64,000 nt of DNA from Caulobacter sp. SL161 (GTDB taxonomy: Bacteria > Pseudomonadota > Alphaproteobacteria > Caulobacterales > Caulobacteraceae), in NCBI RefSeq assembly GCF_026672375.1, contig NZ_JAPPRA010000001.1, forward strand, positions 1,364,001-1,428,000, given 5' to 3'. Of the stretch, positions 8,009 through 16,307 are shown in pieces. The notes under the pieces were generated by a model. The model did not search any database, had not been told where the DNA came from, and saw nothing but the letters and a program-made list of their open reading frames with translations. Made by a program: the position numbers and the translations under genes. Position 1 is the stretch's first letter. Each line of letters starts with the position of its first letter.

Positions 8009-9985
8009 TCAGATGAGGTTGTATTCCGGCTTGGCGTAGACGCCGATCAGATCCACGCCATAGACATTCTTGGTGGCCTGGTCGGCGAAGAAGGCCCCTG
8101 CCGACTTGGCGTAGACGCCGATGTCGGCCTTGCCCGCCTCGGCCATCAGCCAGCCCACCATGGCCGCCTTGGTTCCCTGACCGTTTGGCCCGTCCTGGCC
8201 ATAGGCGGCGAAATAGTCGGTGCGGCCGTCGATCAGGGCGCGCACCTTGTCGTCGGTGGGCGTCAGGCCAAAGATGGTCGCATAGGCCTTGCGCGTGGCG
8301 TCAAACAGGCTGAGGGCGCCATAGTCGGCCAGAAACTGGGTCGCCCCCTCGCCGATCTTGCCCAGATTGACCGCGAAATTGATGTAGCGGTTCTCGAGAT
8401 TGAACGACTGATAGTAGGCGCTGTTGAGGTTGTTGGCGTTCACGCCGTCCGGATTGACCAGATAGTCCATGCCGGCCGCCGTGGGCGTCTTGCCGGTGAA
8501 GAACTGATAGGCCAGCACCGCCACACCGCTGGTCGACAGCGCGGTCTTGGACACCTGGCCGATGGCGTCGGTATGGCTGGCGCCGGCGGCCATCGAGGCC
8601 GCCAGGCTCTTGGACAGCGGTTCGGCCGAGGCGCTGAAGGTCTGCAGTCGCAGGATATTGCTGATCGCGGTCGCGACGCGGCTGTCGACGAGCGTCACGG
8701 TCCGATCGGTAAAGGCCAGGAACTCGATGTTCGCCAGCGTATCGGTGGCGTCCGTTCCCACCCGGTCGAGCACCGACCAGGCGCCGTTCGTGGCGGCGGT
8801 CAGGGTGTAGCTGCCGTAGGCGCCGGAGAAGACGGCGGTGTCGACGCCCCGGCCGCCGTCCAGGATGTCGGCGCCCGCGCCGCCGGTCAGCCGGTTGTCG
8901 ACAGCGTTGCCGTTGATGGTGTCGGCCGCCGAGCCGCCGATGGCGTTCTCGATCACCGCGTTCATGGCGATGGTGACATTGCCCTTCAGGCCGCCGACGC
9001 TGGAGAAATAGCCCGAGCGCAGGTCGATGGTCTGGGCCACGCGATAGCCGGAGAAGTCCAGGGTGTCGACGCCGCCGGCGTCCCAGACGGCGAACACCAG
9101 CCGGGTCGAGGACGAGGTCGCCGCGAACCACTCGCGGCCGGCGGTCGAGTTGAAGCCGTACACCGTGTCGCCGGTGCGCGTGGTCATGTTGGCGCCATAG
9201 GCCAGCTGGGCGGCGGCGATGTCATCGAGCAGGGGCGAGGAGGCGTAGGCGCCGCCGAACGAGCCGCCGGTGTTGGCCTCGCTGAAATAGGACATCACCG
9301 TGTACTGGCGGCTGTCCTGATAGTAGGTCGCGCTCGCCGCATAGGTCAGGGTGTCGTCGGCGCTGGCGTTGTAGTCGCTGGGGTGGGCGATGCCGATGGC
9401 GTGCCCCAGCTCATGAACCAGCACCATGCCGCCGTAGTTGGAGCCGGTCGGGTTGGTGTTGTAGCCGGCCGTCGACTTGATCCAGACATCGCCGGATCGG
9501 CTGCTGGCCGCCGGGTTGCCCGGATAGTAGGCGAAGCCCGCCGAGCCCTCGCTGCCGGTGCTGAAATTAGCGAACAGGATCGAGGCGTTGTCGCTGTAGG
9601 CGGCCTCGCCCGACGTGCCTTCGCCCACGCGGACAAAGGTGATGTTGGCGACGTCGGACCAGGCCTGCAGCGCCTTCTCGGCCCGAAGGATCTGGGCGGC
9701 GTTGAACTGCGAAAAGCCGCCCGAATCGCTGGGCATGCTCGCCGGTGCGGTCGCCCGGAACGCATAGGTCACGGTCGCGGGGATCAGGAACTGGTTCGAC
9801 CAGCCCGGCTCGCTGCGCAGCAGTTGCAGGGCGGCTTCTGGAACCGTGAGGCTCTTTTTTCCGTCGACGGTTCCCACGCGCGAGTCGGCGTCGACAAACG
9901 CGTAGGGACCCTCGCCGCCCGAGACGGCCGGGGCGACATCATCCCCGTGGAGGTTCAGTCCATACCGCTCGCACTGACTACACAC
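8009..9985 (-). CDS. sapA: SapA, S-layer-associated serralysin-like metalloprotease with RsaA-type anchor domain
   Basis: 658 residues from a GTG at 9985 with GGAG 7 bp upstream; an upstream TTG has no RBS. The M10 protease domain carries the zinc motif HELGHAIGIAHP from about residue 191 and the Met-turn YTVMSYF around 231. RTX-like Ca-binding repeats follow (GGAGADILDGGRGVD, about 350-380). The last 210 residues resemble the N-terminal LPS-anchoring domain of the S-layer protein RsaA (YQFFTGKTPTAAGMDYLV, LENRYINFAVNLG). There is no signal peptide, as expected for type I export. The known C. crescentus SapA cleaves aberrant S-layer protein. The rsa export genes are not in this window. Confidence 0.92.
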   Translation of the reverse strand: MCSQCERYGLNLHGDDVAPAVSGGEGPYAFVDADSRVGTVDGKKSLTVPEAALQLLRSEPGWSNQFLIPATVTYAFRATAPASMPSDSGGFSQFNAAQILRAEKALQAWSDVANITFVRVGEGTSGEAAYSDNASILFANFSTGSEGSAGFAYYPGNPAASSRSGDVWIKSTAGYNTNPTGSNYGGMVLVHELGHAIGIAHPSDYNASADDTLTYAASATYYQDSRQYTVMSYFSEANTGGSFGGAYASSPLLDDIAAAQLAYGANMTTRTGDTVYGFNSTAGREWFAATSSSTRLVFAVWDAGGVDTLDFSGYRVAQTIDLRSGYFSSVGGLKGNVTIAMNAVIENAIGGSAADTINGNAVDNRLTGGAGADILDGGRGVDTAVFSGAYGSYTLTAATNGAWSVLDRVGTDATDTLANIEFLAFTDRTVTLVDSRVATAISNILRLQTFSASAEPLSKSLAASMAAGASHTDAIGQVSKTALSTSGVAVLAYQFFTGKTPTAAGMDYLVNPDGVNANNLNSAYYQSFNLENRYINFAVNLGKIGEGATQFLADYGALSLFDATRKAYATIFGLTPTDDKVRALIDGRTDYFAAYGQDGPNGQGTKAAMVGWLMAEAGKADIGVYAKSAGAFFADQATKNVYGVDLIGVYAKPEYNLI

Positions 9986-10254
9986 CGACGCGCTCCACTC
10001 ACGTGACAGGAGTATGGAGAAGCAGAATTTCTTCCGCAATCTTGGCTATTTGCGACAAGTTCGCACAGCGAGCGAAAGCTCGCCCAACGAAAAGACGCTC
10101 CCGATGGGGCGTCGGGAGCGTCTGATCCGGCGGGCCAAGAGGGCGGCGGTCCGCCGTCACGTGGCCGGCTATGAAGGGGGCGCCGGCCAGATGTGTTTTC
10201 GTGGGGCCCAGAGCGTTCCGCCGTCGCCGGTGAAGCTCCGATAACCGTGTTCAA
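9986..10254. other. sapA upstream region with an 11-bp inverted repeat
   Basis: 270 bp. The stem GACGCTCCCGA/TCGGGAGCGTC (10093-10121, 7-nt loop) has no T run and could be an operator or an mRNA-stabilising element. A plus-strand frame starting at 10014 overlaps it but lacks protein character, so I do not call it. Confidence 0.4.
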
Positions 10255-12051
10255 CTATACGCGGCTACGCGTCACAGGCGAGTCGAAACGCGTCAGTTTG
10301 AGCAGGTGCGACAATTGGCGCGGCAGCGGCGAGGGGGCGTCCAGCAGGCGGGCGACCAGATGCTCGGCCAACAGCGGCGCCAGACAAAAGCCGCGCGAAC
10401 CCAGGCCTGTCAGCACGATGACGCCGTCTTCTCGAAGATCGGCCAAGGGAAGGCGATCAGGCGTGGTGGCGCGGACCGCAGCGCGGCCTTCGAAGGTGGA
10501 GTCCGCCAGCCGTGCGGCCAGCGCCGGCAGGCCCTTAGCCAGCGTCGCAAGGTTTCGCGCGTGGTCTTCGGAACGCACGTCGGTCTGGGTGTCGTCGCGG
10601 TCATGCGTGGCGCCGAACAGCAGGCCCTCGCGGGTCGGGATGGCGTAGCCGCCAAAGGCCGTCGCCGGGGCGCCATGACCACGCGTCCAGCTGGCCTGTC
10701 CCCGGACCGGGCGCAGGGGAGCCTCGGCCAGCAGATCCGCCCCCGCTGCGCCGCCGGCCAGGGCCAGCCGGTCGGCGCGCATGATGGTCTCACCCGCCGC
10801 GTCTAGGAGTCGCCAGCCCTCGCCGTCGCGTTCGGCCTTCGCCACCCGACGACGTACGACAGAACCCGCCCAGGCGGCCGTCACCTCGGCCGGCGCGATC
10901 ACCCGCGCGCCCGCCATGGCCAGCGCAGGGGTGGGCGTTTCCAGGCGAGCGCGGGTGTCCTCGGCCTCCAGCGTCCGCATGTCTCCGGGCTCGAACAGGT
11001 CCTGGTCCGCGACTGTGGCGAAGCGGGCGGGGTCGCGCTCGCCGGCGGCCAGCTGCAGCACCCCGCAGGCGATCACGGCGTCGGGCTGCGCCTCGTACAG
11101 CGTCACGGCGCGAGACAGGGCCTGGGCGTACAGCGCCGCGCGCGGACCGCCGCCCGCATCCAGCGCCGGGGTCACCAGGGCGGCGGGATTGCCCGAGGCG
11201 GCCACCGCGTCCGCATCGTCGATGACTGTGACCTCGAGACCCGCCGCGCGGGCCGCGCGCGCCAGCGCGGCGCCGGCGATCCCGCCCCCGATGATCGCCA
11301 GGGTCTCGGGGCGCTGCGCCACCCGCCGCATACCCGGTCGCCAGGCCTCAAGACGTTCGCGCTTGCGACCAAAGCCCGGCCGCTTGGCGATCTCGAACCC
11401 GGCTGCCGACAGGCCGCGACGCACCGCGCCGGCCACCGTGAAGGTCGCCGCCCGCGCGCCGGGGGCCGAGCGCGCGCCGACCGCCGCCAGCACCTCATCG
11501 CGCCACATCGCGGGGTTCAGAGCGGGCGAGAAGCCGTCCAGGAACCAGGCGTCCGCCAAGCCGTCCCACGCCTCCAGCGCCTCGACCACATCCATCACCG
11601 CCAGGTCCAGCACGGCGTCGAAGCCGGGCAGGTCGACCCGGTGAAAGCCTCGCGCGCGGCCGGGCCAATGATCCAGCAGCACCTGCGCCGCTTCGCCCAG
11701 TTCAGGCCAGTGAGCCAGGATCCGCGCCGCTTCGTCGCGCGACAGCGGATGGGCCTCGATCGAGAAGATGTGCAGTCGGCCGCCCGCCGGCTTTTCGCGT
11801 CGCCACAGGTCGAGCAGGGCGGCGATGTTCAGCCCCGAGCCGAAGCCCAGCTCACCCACCACGAAGTCGCGCCGCTCGGCGAAGCGCTCGGGCAGGCCGC
11901 AGCCGGCCAGGAACACCGCCCGCGTCTCAGCCAGCCCATCGACGCTGGAGAAGTAGACGTCGCCGTAGAGGCTCGACTGCGGCAGGCCGTCGTCGCGCCA
12001 GACCAGCGGCGAGCCTGGAGGCGATCCGTCGGAGGGGGCGGTGGTATCCAT
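10255..12051 (-). CDS. mnmC: MnmC bifunctional tRNA modification enzyme (mnm5s2U)
   Basis: About 598 residues in two fused domains. The N-terminal SAM-dependent methyltransferase has GELGFGSGLN as glycine loop and FLDGFSPALNP after it. The C-terminal FAD-dependent oxidoreductase has GGGIAGAALARAARAAG and ends with the FAD loop GLGSRGFCLAPL. The enzyme removes the carboxymethyl group of cmnm5s2U34 and methylates the resulting nm5s2U in tRNAs. I chose the ATG at 12051; a TTG at 12087 reads into the upstream terminator of the next gene and has no RBS. Monocistronic. Confidence 0.9.
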   Translation of the reverse strand: MDTTAPSDGSPPGSPLVWRDDGLPQSSLYGDVYFSSVDGLAETRAVFLAGCGLPERFAERRDFVVGELGFGSGLNIAALLDLWRREKPAGGRLHIFSIEAHPLSRDEAARILAHWPELGEAAQVLLDHWPGRARGFHRVDLPGFDAVLDLAVMDVVEALEAWDGLADAWFLDGFSPALNPAMWRDEVLAAVGARSAPGARAATFTVAGAVRRGLSAAGFEIAKRPGFGRKRERLEAWRPGMRRVAQRPETLAIIGGGIAGAALARAARAAGLEVTVIDDADAVAASGNPAALVTPALDAGGGPRAALYAQALSRAVTLYEAQPDAVIACGVLQLAAGERDPARFATVADQDLFEPGDMRTLEAEDTRARLETPTPALAMAGARVIAPAEVTAAWAGSVVRRRVAKAERDGEGWRLLDAAGETIMRADRLALAGGAAGADLLAEAPLRPVRGQASWTRGHGAPATAFGGYAIPTREGLLFGATHDRDDTQTDVRSEDHARNLATLAKGLPALAARLADSTFEGRAAVRATTPDRLPLADLREDGVIVLTGLGSRGFCLAPLLAEHLVARLLDAPSPLPRQLSHLLKLTRFDSPVTRSRV

Positions 12052-12089
12052 GCCGCTGCTACAGCGCTTGCGGGGGCGGGGCGTCAACG

Positions 12090-12119
12090 AAAAAGGGCCG
12101 CTCTGTGGAGCAGCCCTTT
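12090..12119 (-). terminator. Intrinsic terminator of the lipoprotein gene
   Basis: Minus-strand stem GGGCTGCTC/GAGCGGCCC with loop CACA and one internal mismatch, followed by TTTTT. It sits between the lipoprotein gene and mnmC. Confidence 0.7.
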
Positions 12120-12145
12120 CAAACCTTGGCGGGCCGCCCGTCCTT

Positions 12146-12220
12146 GCCCTTCGACGGGCTCAGGGTGAGGACGATTGTGAGCCGGCGGTCGAAAGCCTCA
12201 CCCTGAGCTTGTCGAAGGGC
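12146..12220. repeat. Inverted repeat, CCTTCGAC...CTCAGGGTGAGG family, copy 1
   Basis: Arms GCCCTTCGACGGGCTCAGGG and CCCTGAGCTTGTCGAAGGGC face each other around a 30-nt spacer. The same family occurs at 30610 and 59744. Confidence 0.8.
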
Positions 12221-12233
12221 GAGGTTTTCGAAC

Positions 12234-12560
12234 CTAGTGCGCGGCCTTCTTCTCTTCCGGCTTGGCGGCCTCGGCCGGCGCGGCCGCTTCGGCGGGGGCG
12301 GTCGTCGAGGTGGCGCCGGCGGCGGCGGCGTCGGCCGGATCGACCGGCGCGGCGGCGGCGTCGGCGGCGGCCTTGTTGGCGTCGGCGGCGGCCTGGTCCT
12401 TGGCCGAGGCGGCGTCGGTCACGGTCGAGGCGTCAGCGGCCGCGGCCTTGGCGGCGGCGTCTTCGGCGCCGGCTTCTTCCTTCTTGCCGCAGGCGGCCAG
12501 CGACAGGGCCGAGACGGCGACGCCGGCGATCAGCAGCTTGCGGATCAGGGTGGAGGTCAT
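12234..12560 (-). CDS. Ala-rich small lipoprotein
   Basis: 108 residues from ATG 12560, preceded by AAGGGGA. A lipoprotein signal peptide ends in the lipobox SLAAC followed by GKKEEAG. The mature part is almost entirely Ala/Asp/Glu/Lys/Pro, with heptad-like AAADA units and a C-terminal PEEKKAAH tail. It is probably an extended or coiled envelope lipoprotein; no known fold is recognisable. A longer frame beginning at 12644 would give Arg-rich nonsense before the signal peptide. It has its own terminator and lies downstream of motA, 112 bp away. Confidence 0.75.
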   Translation of the reverse strand: MTSTLIRKLLIAGVAVSALSLAACGKKEEAGAEDAAAKAAAADASTVTDAASAKDQAAADANKAAADAAAAPVDPADAAAAGATSTTAPAEAAAPAEAAKPEEKKAAH

Positions 12561-12671
12561 GAGGTTTCCCCTTCGATTGGCCGCGTCGCCTTGGCGGCGA
12601 CGTCTTCGGCTCGGAAAGGAATACCGGTTCGAGAGGCCGCGCAAGTTACGAGTCGGTAGGGTGTCCCCGAC

Positions 12672-13538
12672 CTATTCGTTGGGCATTTGCGACAGGGCTT
12701 CTTCCAGCTCGGCGAAGCTGGGCTGGTAGGCGCTGGGCACGTTGCCGCGACCGATCTCGACCGAGATCTGGGCGGCGTTGCCGTGCAGGTGGGCGACCAG
12801 AACCGCCTGGATGATCTTGTAGAAGTTATGGTCCTCGTCCAGCACCCCGCCCAGGCGCGTGGCCATCGGGCCGACCAGGCCATAGGCCATGAACACGCCC
12901 ATGAACGTACCGACCAGCGCGCCGCCGATCATGGTGCCCAGCACCGCCGGCGGCTCGGTGATCGAGCCCATGGTCTTGATGACGCCCAGCACGGCGGCCA
13001 CGATGCCCAGGGCCGGCAGACCGTCGGACAGCTGCGTCAGGGCGTGGGCGGCGCCGTGCGCCTCGTGGTGGTGCTTTTCGAGCTGCTTTTCCATCGCGTC
13101 TTCGACCTGGTGGGGATCTTCCAGGTTCATGGTCATCATCCGCAGGGTGTCGCAGATGAAGTCGACGGCGAAATGGTCGTGGGCGATCTTGGGGTAGCGC
13201 GAGAAGATCGTGCTTTCGTGCGGCTTTTCGATGTGCGCTTCCAGGGCGATCACGCCCTTGGACTTCATCGTCTTGGTCAGCAGGAACAGCAGGCTGAGCA
13301 GGTCGCGATAGTCCTGCGCCTTCCACTTGGGACCCTTGAAGATGGTGCCGAAGCCGCCCAGCGTGGCCTTGATCACGGTCACCGAGTTGCCGATCAGGAA
13401 GGCGGCGACGCCGGCGCCGCCGATGGCCATCAGTTCGTGCGGCGCGGCGTGGATGATCACGTCCATCTTGCCGCCAGCCATGATGTAGCTGCCGAACACC
13501 ATGGCGAAGAGCAGAACGATGCCGATGATCTGGAACAT
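12672..13538 (-). CDS. motA: MotA flagellar stator subunit
   Basis: 288 residues with the MotA plan. The first membrane helix is at the extreme N-terminus, the second follows near residue 35, and a long cytoplasmic loop contains the charged FKGPKWKAQDY region. The last helix pair includes LPALGIVAAVLGVIKTMGSI and the Pro residues near the ion path. MotA and MotB form the proton-driven stator. motB is not adjacent, as in C. crescentus, where the two genes are unlinked. An AT-rich upstream sequence with TTAATGATTAA (about 13576) may belong to the promoter, but the half-sites are too close for a standard CtrA box. Confidence 0.95.
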   Translation of the reverse strand: MFQIIGIVLLFAMVFGSYIMAGGKMDVIIHAAPHELMAIGGAGVAAFLIGNSVTVIKATLGGFGTIFKGPKWKAQDYRDLLSLLFLLTKTMKSKGVIALEAHIEKPHESTIFSRYPKIAHDHFAVDFICDTLRMMTMNLEDPHQVEDAMEKQLEKHHHEAHGAAHALTQLSDGLPALGIVAAVLGVIKTMGSITEPPAVLGTMIGGALVGTFMGVFMAYGLVGPMATRLGGVLDEDHNFYKIIQAVLVAHLHGNAAQISVEIGRGNVPSAYQPSFAELEEALSQMPNE

Positions 13539-13671
13539 AGTGTGGCGCGCCCCGAATTTATCGGCGCATCATGCCGATTAATGATTAATCCAAGGTTCTC
13601 GCCCGTCGAGACTTCGCGGGCGAGCCTGCGACACATTGCGCGGGCGGGAACGCGGGTCTAACGGTTGTTTG

Positions 13672-14988
13672 ATGACTGGGGACACTCAAGACGGCCGGAC
13701 CAACCGGCGGGCGTTCGCCATTCTCTTCGGCGTGTCGGTGGCGACCGCCCTGGGGAACACCGGCATGTTGTCGGTACTCCCGGCGATCGGTCGCGAGATC
13801 GGCATTCCTGACGCCCTGGTCGCGGGGATCTTCTCGCTGTCGGCGGTGCTGTGGGCGGTGACTTCGCCGTTCTGGGCCCGGCAGTCGGACCTGCGCGGGC
13901 GCAAGCCGCTGATCATGCTGGGCCTGGCGGGCTTTGCTGTGTCGATGACCCTGTGCGCGATCGTGGTCTCGGCGGGTCTGCACCATCTGGCGCCGCCGAT
14001 GGTGATCTTCGTGCTGTTCCTGCTGGCGCGGGCGCTGTTCGGCGGTTTCGGCTCAGCGGCCAATCCGGCGACACAGGCCTATCTGGCCGAACGGACCAGC
14101 CGCGAGGAGCGCACCCAGACCATGGCCAGCCTGGCCGGCGCCTTTGGCCTGGGCACGGTGGTCGGGCCGCTGCTGGCCCCGCTGTTCGTTCTGCCCGGCG
14201 TCGGACTGGCCGGACCGATGGTGGCCTTCGCGGCCCTGGCGGCGGGGATGCTCGTGGTGGTGCATCGCGGTCTGCCTGAAACCTTCACGCCCGGACGGGG
14301 CGACACGCCGCCGCGCCGGCGCGGCATGGGTCTTCCCTGGCGCGGCGAAGGGGCGGCCCTCTGGAAGGACCCGCGCCTGAAGCCCTTTCTGATCTACGGG
14401 TTTCTGGTCGCCACCTGCCAGACGGCCCAGACCCAGACCCTGGGGTTCCTGATCATCGACAAGCTGGGCCTGTCGCCGATCAAGGCCCAGGGCTTCATCA
14501 CCCTGGCCATGGCGGCGGGCGCGGTGGCGGGGCTTCTGGCCCAGTGGGGCCTGATCCGCATGTTCCGCATGGGGCCGCGCGAGCTGATGCGCTGGGGCGT
14601 GGCCGCCGCCGCCCTGGGTAACATCGTCGTGGCTTTCGCACCCGACTATGCGGCCGTCGCCATCGGCTATGCGATCGCCAGCCTGGGCTATGGCTTCGCC
14701 CGTCCCGGTTTCACGGCGGGGGCGTCGCTGTCGGTGGAGGCCAAGGACCAGGCCGGCGCCGCCGGGGCGATCGCCGCCATCAACGGCCTGAACGTCGTGG
14801 TCGCCCCGCTGTTCGTGCTGCTCTACGAGCAGATCGGCTGGGCGCCGTTCGTGCTCAACACGGTGATCCTGCTCGCCATGCTCGTCTATGCGATGCGGCA
14901 GGTCATGCTGCGCTCGGTCAACCAGGGCGACGCGGATAAGGAAGCGACGATCGCGGGCCTGGAGCGGTCCGACGAGGGCGGCGTCTAG
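13672..14988 (+). CDS. MFS efflux-type transporter (12 TM, TetA-like)
   Basis: 438 residues from ATG 13672; a TTG at 13636 is a weaker alternative. Twelve hydrophobic segments. Motif A after helix 2 reads FWARQSDLRGRKPLIMLGL. The helix 5 region GAFGLGTVVGPLLAPLF resembles the antiporter motif C of drug/H+ antiporters. Substrate unknown. The sequence has no adjacent regulator, and a palindromic repeat follows the stop immediately. Confidence 0.8.
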   Translation: MTGDTQDGRTNRRAFAILFGVSVATALGNTGMLSVLPAIGREIGIPDALVAGIFSLSAVLWAVTSPFWARQSDLRGRKPLIMLGLAGFAVSMTLCAIVVSAGLHHLAPPMVIFVLFLLARALFGGFGSAANPATQAYLAERTSREERTQTMASLAGAFGLGTVVGPLLAPLFVLPGVGLAGPMVAFAALAAGMLVVVHRGLPETFTPGRGDTPPRRRGMGLPWRGEGAALWKDPRLKPFLIYGFLVATCQTAQTQTLGFLIIDKLGLSPIKAQGFITLAMAAGAVAGLLAQWGLIRMFRMGPRELMRWGVAAAALGNIVVAFAPDYAAVAIGYAIASLGYGFARPGFTAGASLSVEAKDQAGAAGAIAAINGLNVVVAPLFVLLYEQIGWAPFVLNTVILLAMLVYAMRQVMLRSVNQGDADKEATIAGLERSDEGGV

Positions 14989-14989
14989 A

Positions 14990-15099
14990 GCCTTTAGCCT
15001 GAAATCGGAATCGATTTCAGGCGTAAAAAGGCTCTAAATCAAATACTTAGAGCGTGAGAATAGCCGAAACCGGTTCCCACTTTCGGCCTCACGCTCTAG
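14990..15099. repeat. Dispersed palindromic repeat, copy 2 (inverted relative to 4.2 kb)
   Basis: The first hairpin is CCTGAAATCG/CGATTTCAGG. The second block is TAGAGCGTGAGAATAGCCGA...GCCTCACGCTCTAG, whose reverse complement is nearly identical to 4173-4239. It lies between the convergent MFS and fixK genes and may act as a bidirectional transcription end. Confidence 0.75.
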
Positions 15100-15101
15100 C
15101 T

Positions 15102-15752
15102 TTAAGCCACCAGACGCTCCAGCGCGCGGCGGTCCTTCAGCACCATGTGGCGGACGGTCGGCAGGGCGATCAGGCCCTCGTCCTGCAGGCTGGTGAGGGT
15201 GCGCGACACGGTCTCGATCGTCAGGCCCAGATAGTCGGCCATGTCCTGGCGGCTCATCGGCACGTCCAGTTCGGCGTCGGCGCGGGTGCGGGTGGCGATG
15301 TCGAGCAGCAGACCCACGACCCGTTCCTGGGCCGAGCGGCGGCCCAGCATCAGCACGTGGTCCTGGCAGCGCTGCAGGCCCTCGGCGGTCAGGCGGAAGA
15401 GCGCCCGGGCCGCATCGCCGCGCTGGGCGGCCAGGTCGCTGAGCGCGCCGCGGCGGATCATCCGCACGGTGGCGTCCGACATGGCCTCGGCGTTGATCCG
15501 GTGGGTTTCGGTCATCTCCAGGCCGAAATAGTCGCCGGCGAAATGGAACTCGTCGATCTGGCGGCGGCCATCGCGCAGGATCCGATAGGTGCGCACCGAG
15601 CCCGACACCACCTGATAGACATAGTCGGCGGCTTCGCCCTCGCCGAAGATCTCTTCGTCACGGTGGAAGCGGGCGCAGGCCCCCGGGGCGGGCAGGACGG
15701 CGTCGAGCAGGTGGTCGCTTTCGAAAGCCTTGGCGCGGATCGGAGACAGCAT
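15102..15752 (-). CDS. fixK: FixK, CRP/FNR-type activator of low-oxygen genes
   Basis: About 216 residues from ATG 15752, preceded by GAGGGGG; an ATG at 15767 is possible. The cyclic-nucleotide-like beta-barrel contains IFGEGEAADYVYQVVSGSVR. The C-terminal winged helix has SRQDMADYLGLTIETVSRTL, where the E-x-V-S-R pattern is the FNR/FixK recognition signature for TTGA half-sites. The N-terminal Fe-S cysteines of FNR are absent, as in FixK proteins, so oxygen input must come through FixLJ. In C. crescentus FixJ activates fixK. Three perfect TTGA-N6-TCAA boxes in this window are its likely targets. Confidence 0.92.
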   Translation of the reverse strand: MLSPIRAKAFESDHLLDAVLPAPGACARFHRDEEIFGEGEAADYVYQVVSGSVRTYRILRDGRRQIDEFHFAGDYFGLEMTETHRINAEAMSDATVRMIRRGALSDLAAQRGDAARALFRLTAEGLQRCQDHVLMLGRRSAQERVVGLLLDIATRTRADAELDVPMSRQDMADYLGLTIETVSRTLTSLQDEGLIALPTVRHMVLKDRRALERLVA

Positions 15753-15820
15753 GGGAAACCCCCTCATTTGTTGTGGGTTTTTTGCGCCATCTCAAACGGG
15801 TCCGAAATTCGGGGCATGCG

Positions 15821-15856
15821 CCTAAGGAGCGGTCCGCTAAGGGGAGTCCCTTAGGC
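15821..15856. promoter_or_regulatory. Candidate FixJ-binding region upstream of fixK
   Basis: CCTAAGGAGCGG is followed by the near-palindrome GCTAAGGGGAGTCCCTTAGGC. It lies 70-105 bp upstream of the fixK start, where an activator would sit. FixJ is known to drive fixK, but assigning these bases to FixJ is inference. Confidence 0.4.
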
Positions 15857-15878
15857 GGCGATGCTGAGGGCGGCGATT

Positions 15879-15892
15879 TTGACGCCGATCAA
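15879..15892 (+). promoter_or_regulatory. FixK/FNR box upstream of fixT
   Basis: Perfect TTGA-CGCCGA-TCAA. If centred at -41.5, as for class II activation, transcription would start near 15927. That favours the fixT ATG at 15973 over the earlier in-frame starts. Confidence 0.8.
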
Positions 15893-15972
15893 GGCGCGCC
15901 GCCTGCCCTTGTGGCGGCTTGCGACGCATGTGCGACCGGCCCGACCTGTCGGACGGCGAAACCGACCGTCCC

Positions 15973-16305
15973 ATGATCCTCCTCCTGGTGGAGGACGAGG
16001 CCCTGCGCGACGCGTTGCGGTTCTCGCTGGAAACCGACGGTTATGCGGTGCGCGCGCCCGCCGACACGGACGGCTGTCTGGCATGTTCCGACTGTGGGGC
16101 GGCGGCGTGCGTGGTCATCGATGACGGCGACGCCTCCGTACCGCCCCCGACCGCCGGGCGTCCGACCATCGTCCTGACCGGAGACGCCCAACGCCTGACG
16201 CGGCGGGGGGTCACCGGGGTCACCCTGGTGGAAAAGCCGCTGCTGGACGACAAGCTGGGTCGCGAGCTGTCGGCTCTCCTGGCTCGCGCGGCGCCGGGCC
16301 TCTAG
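15973..16305 (+). CDS. fixT: FixT, Fe-S-binding receiver-domain inhibitor of FixL
   Basis: 110-residue receiver-like protein starting MILLLVEDEAL. Four cysteines at 35, 38, 41 and 46 (CLACSDCGAAAC) form the Cys cluster reported to bind an iron-sulfur cluster in C. crescentus FixT. The receiver skeleton is retained (VEDE at 6-9, VVIDD near 50, VEKPLL near the end). FixT is known to inhibit FixL and so closes a negative feedback loop. Start choice rests on the FixK box; in-frame starts at 15919 and 15928 would lie at or before the predicted transcription start. The gene is divergent from fixK. Confidence 0.88.
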   Translation: MILLLVEDEALRDALRFSLETDGYAVRAPADTDGCLACSDCGAAACVVIDDGDASVPPPTAGRPTIVLTGDAQRLTRRGVTGVTLVEKPLLDDKLGRELSALLARAAPGL

Positions 16306-16307
16306 AC

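Noticed and set aside
7910..10006. 698-residue plus-strand frame opposite sapA
   Set aside because: Antisense to a gene with a full HExxH protease motif; Gly/Arg/Val-rich shadow.
13570..13590. TTAATGATTAA before motA as a CtrA box
   Set aside because: Half-sites are three bases apart instead of seven; too weak to call.
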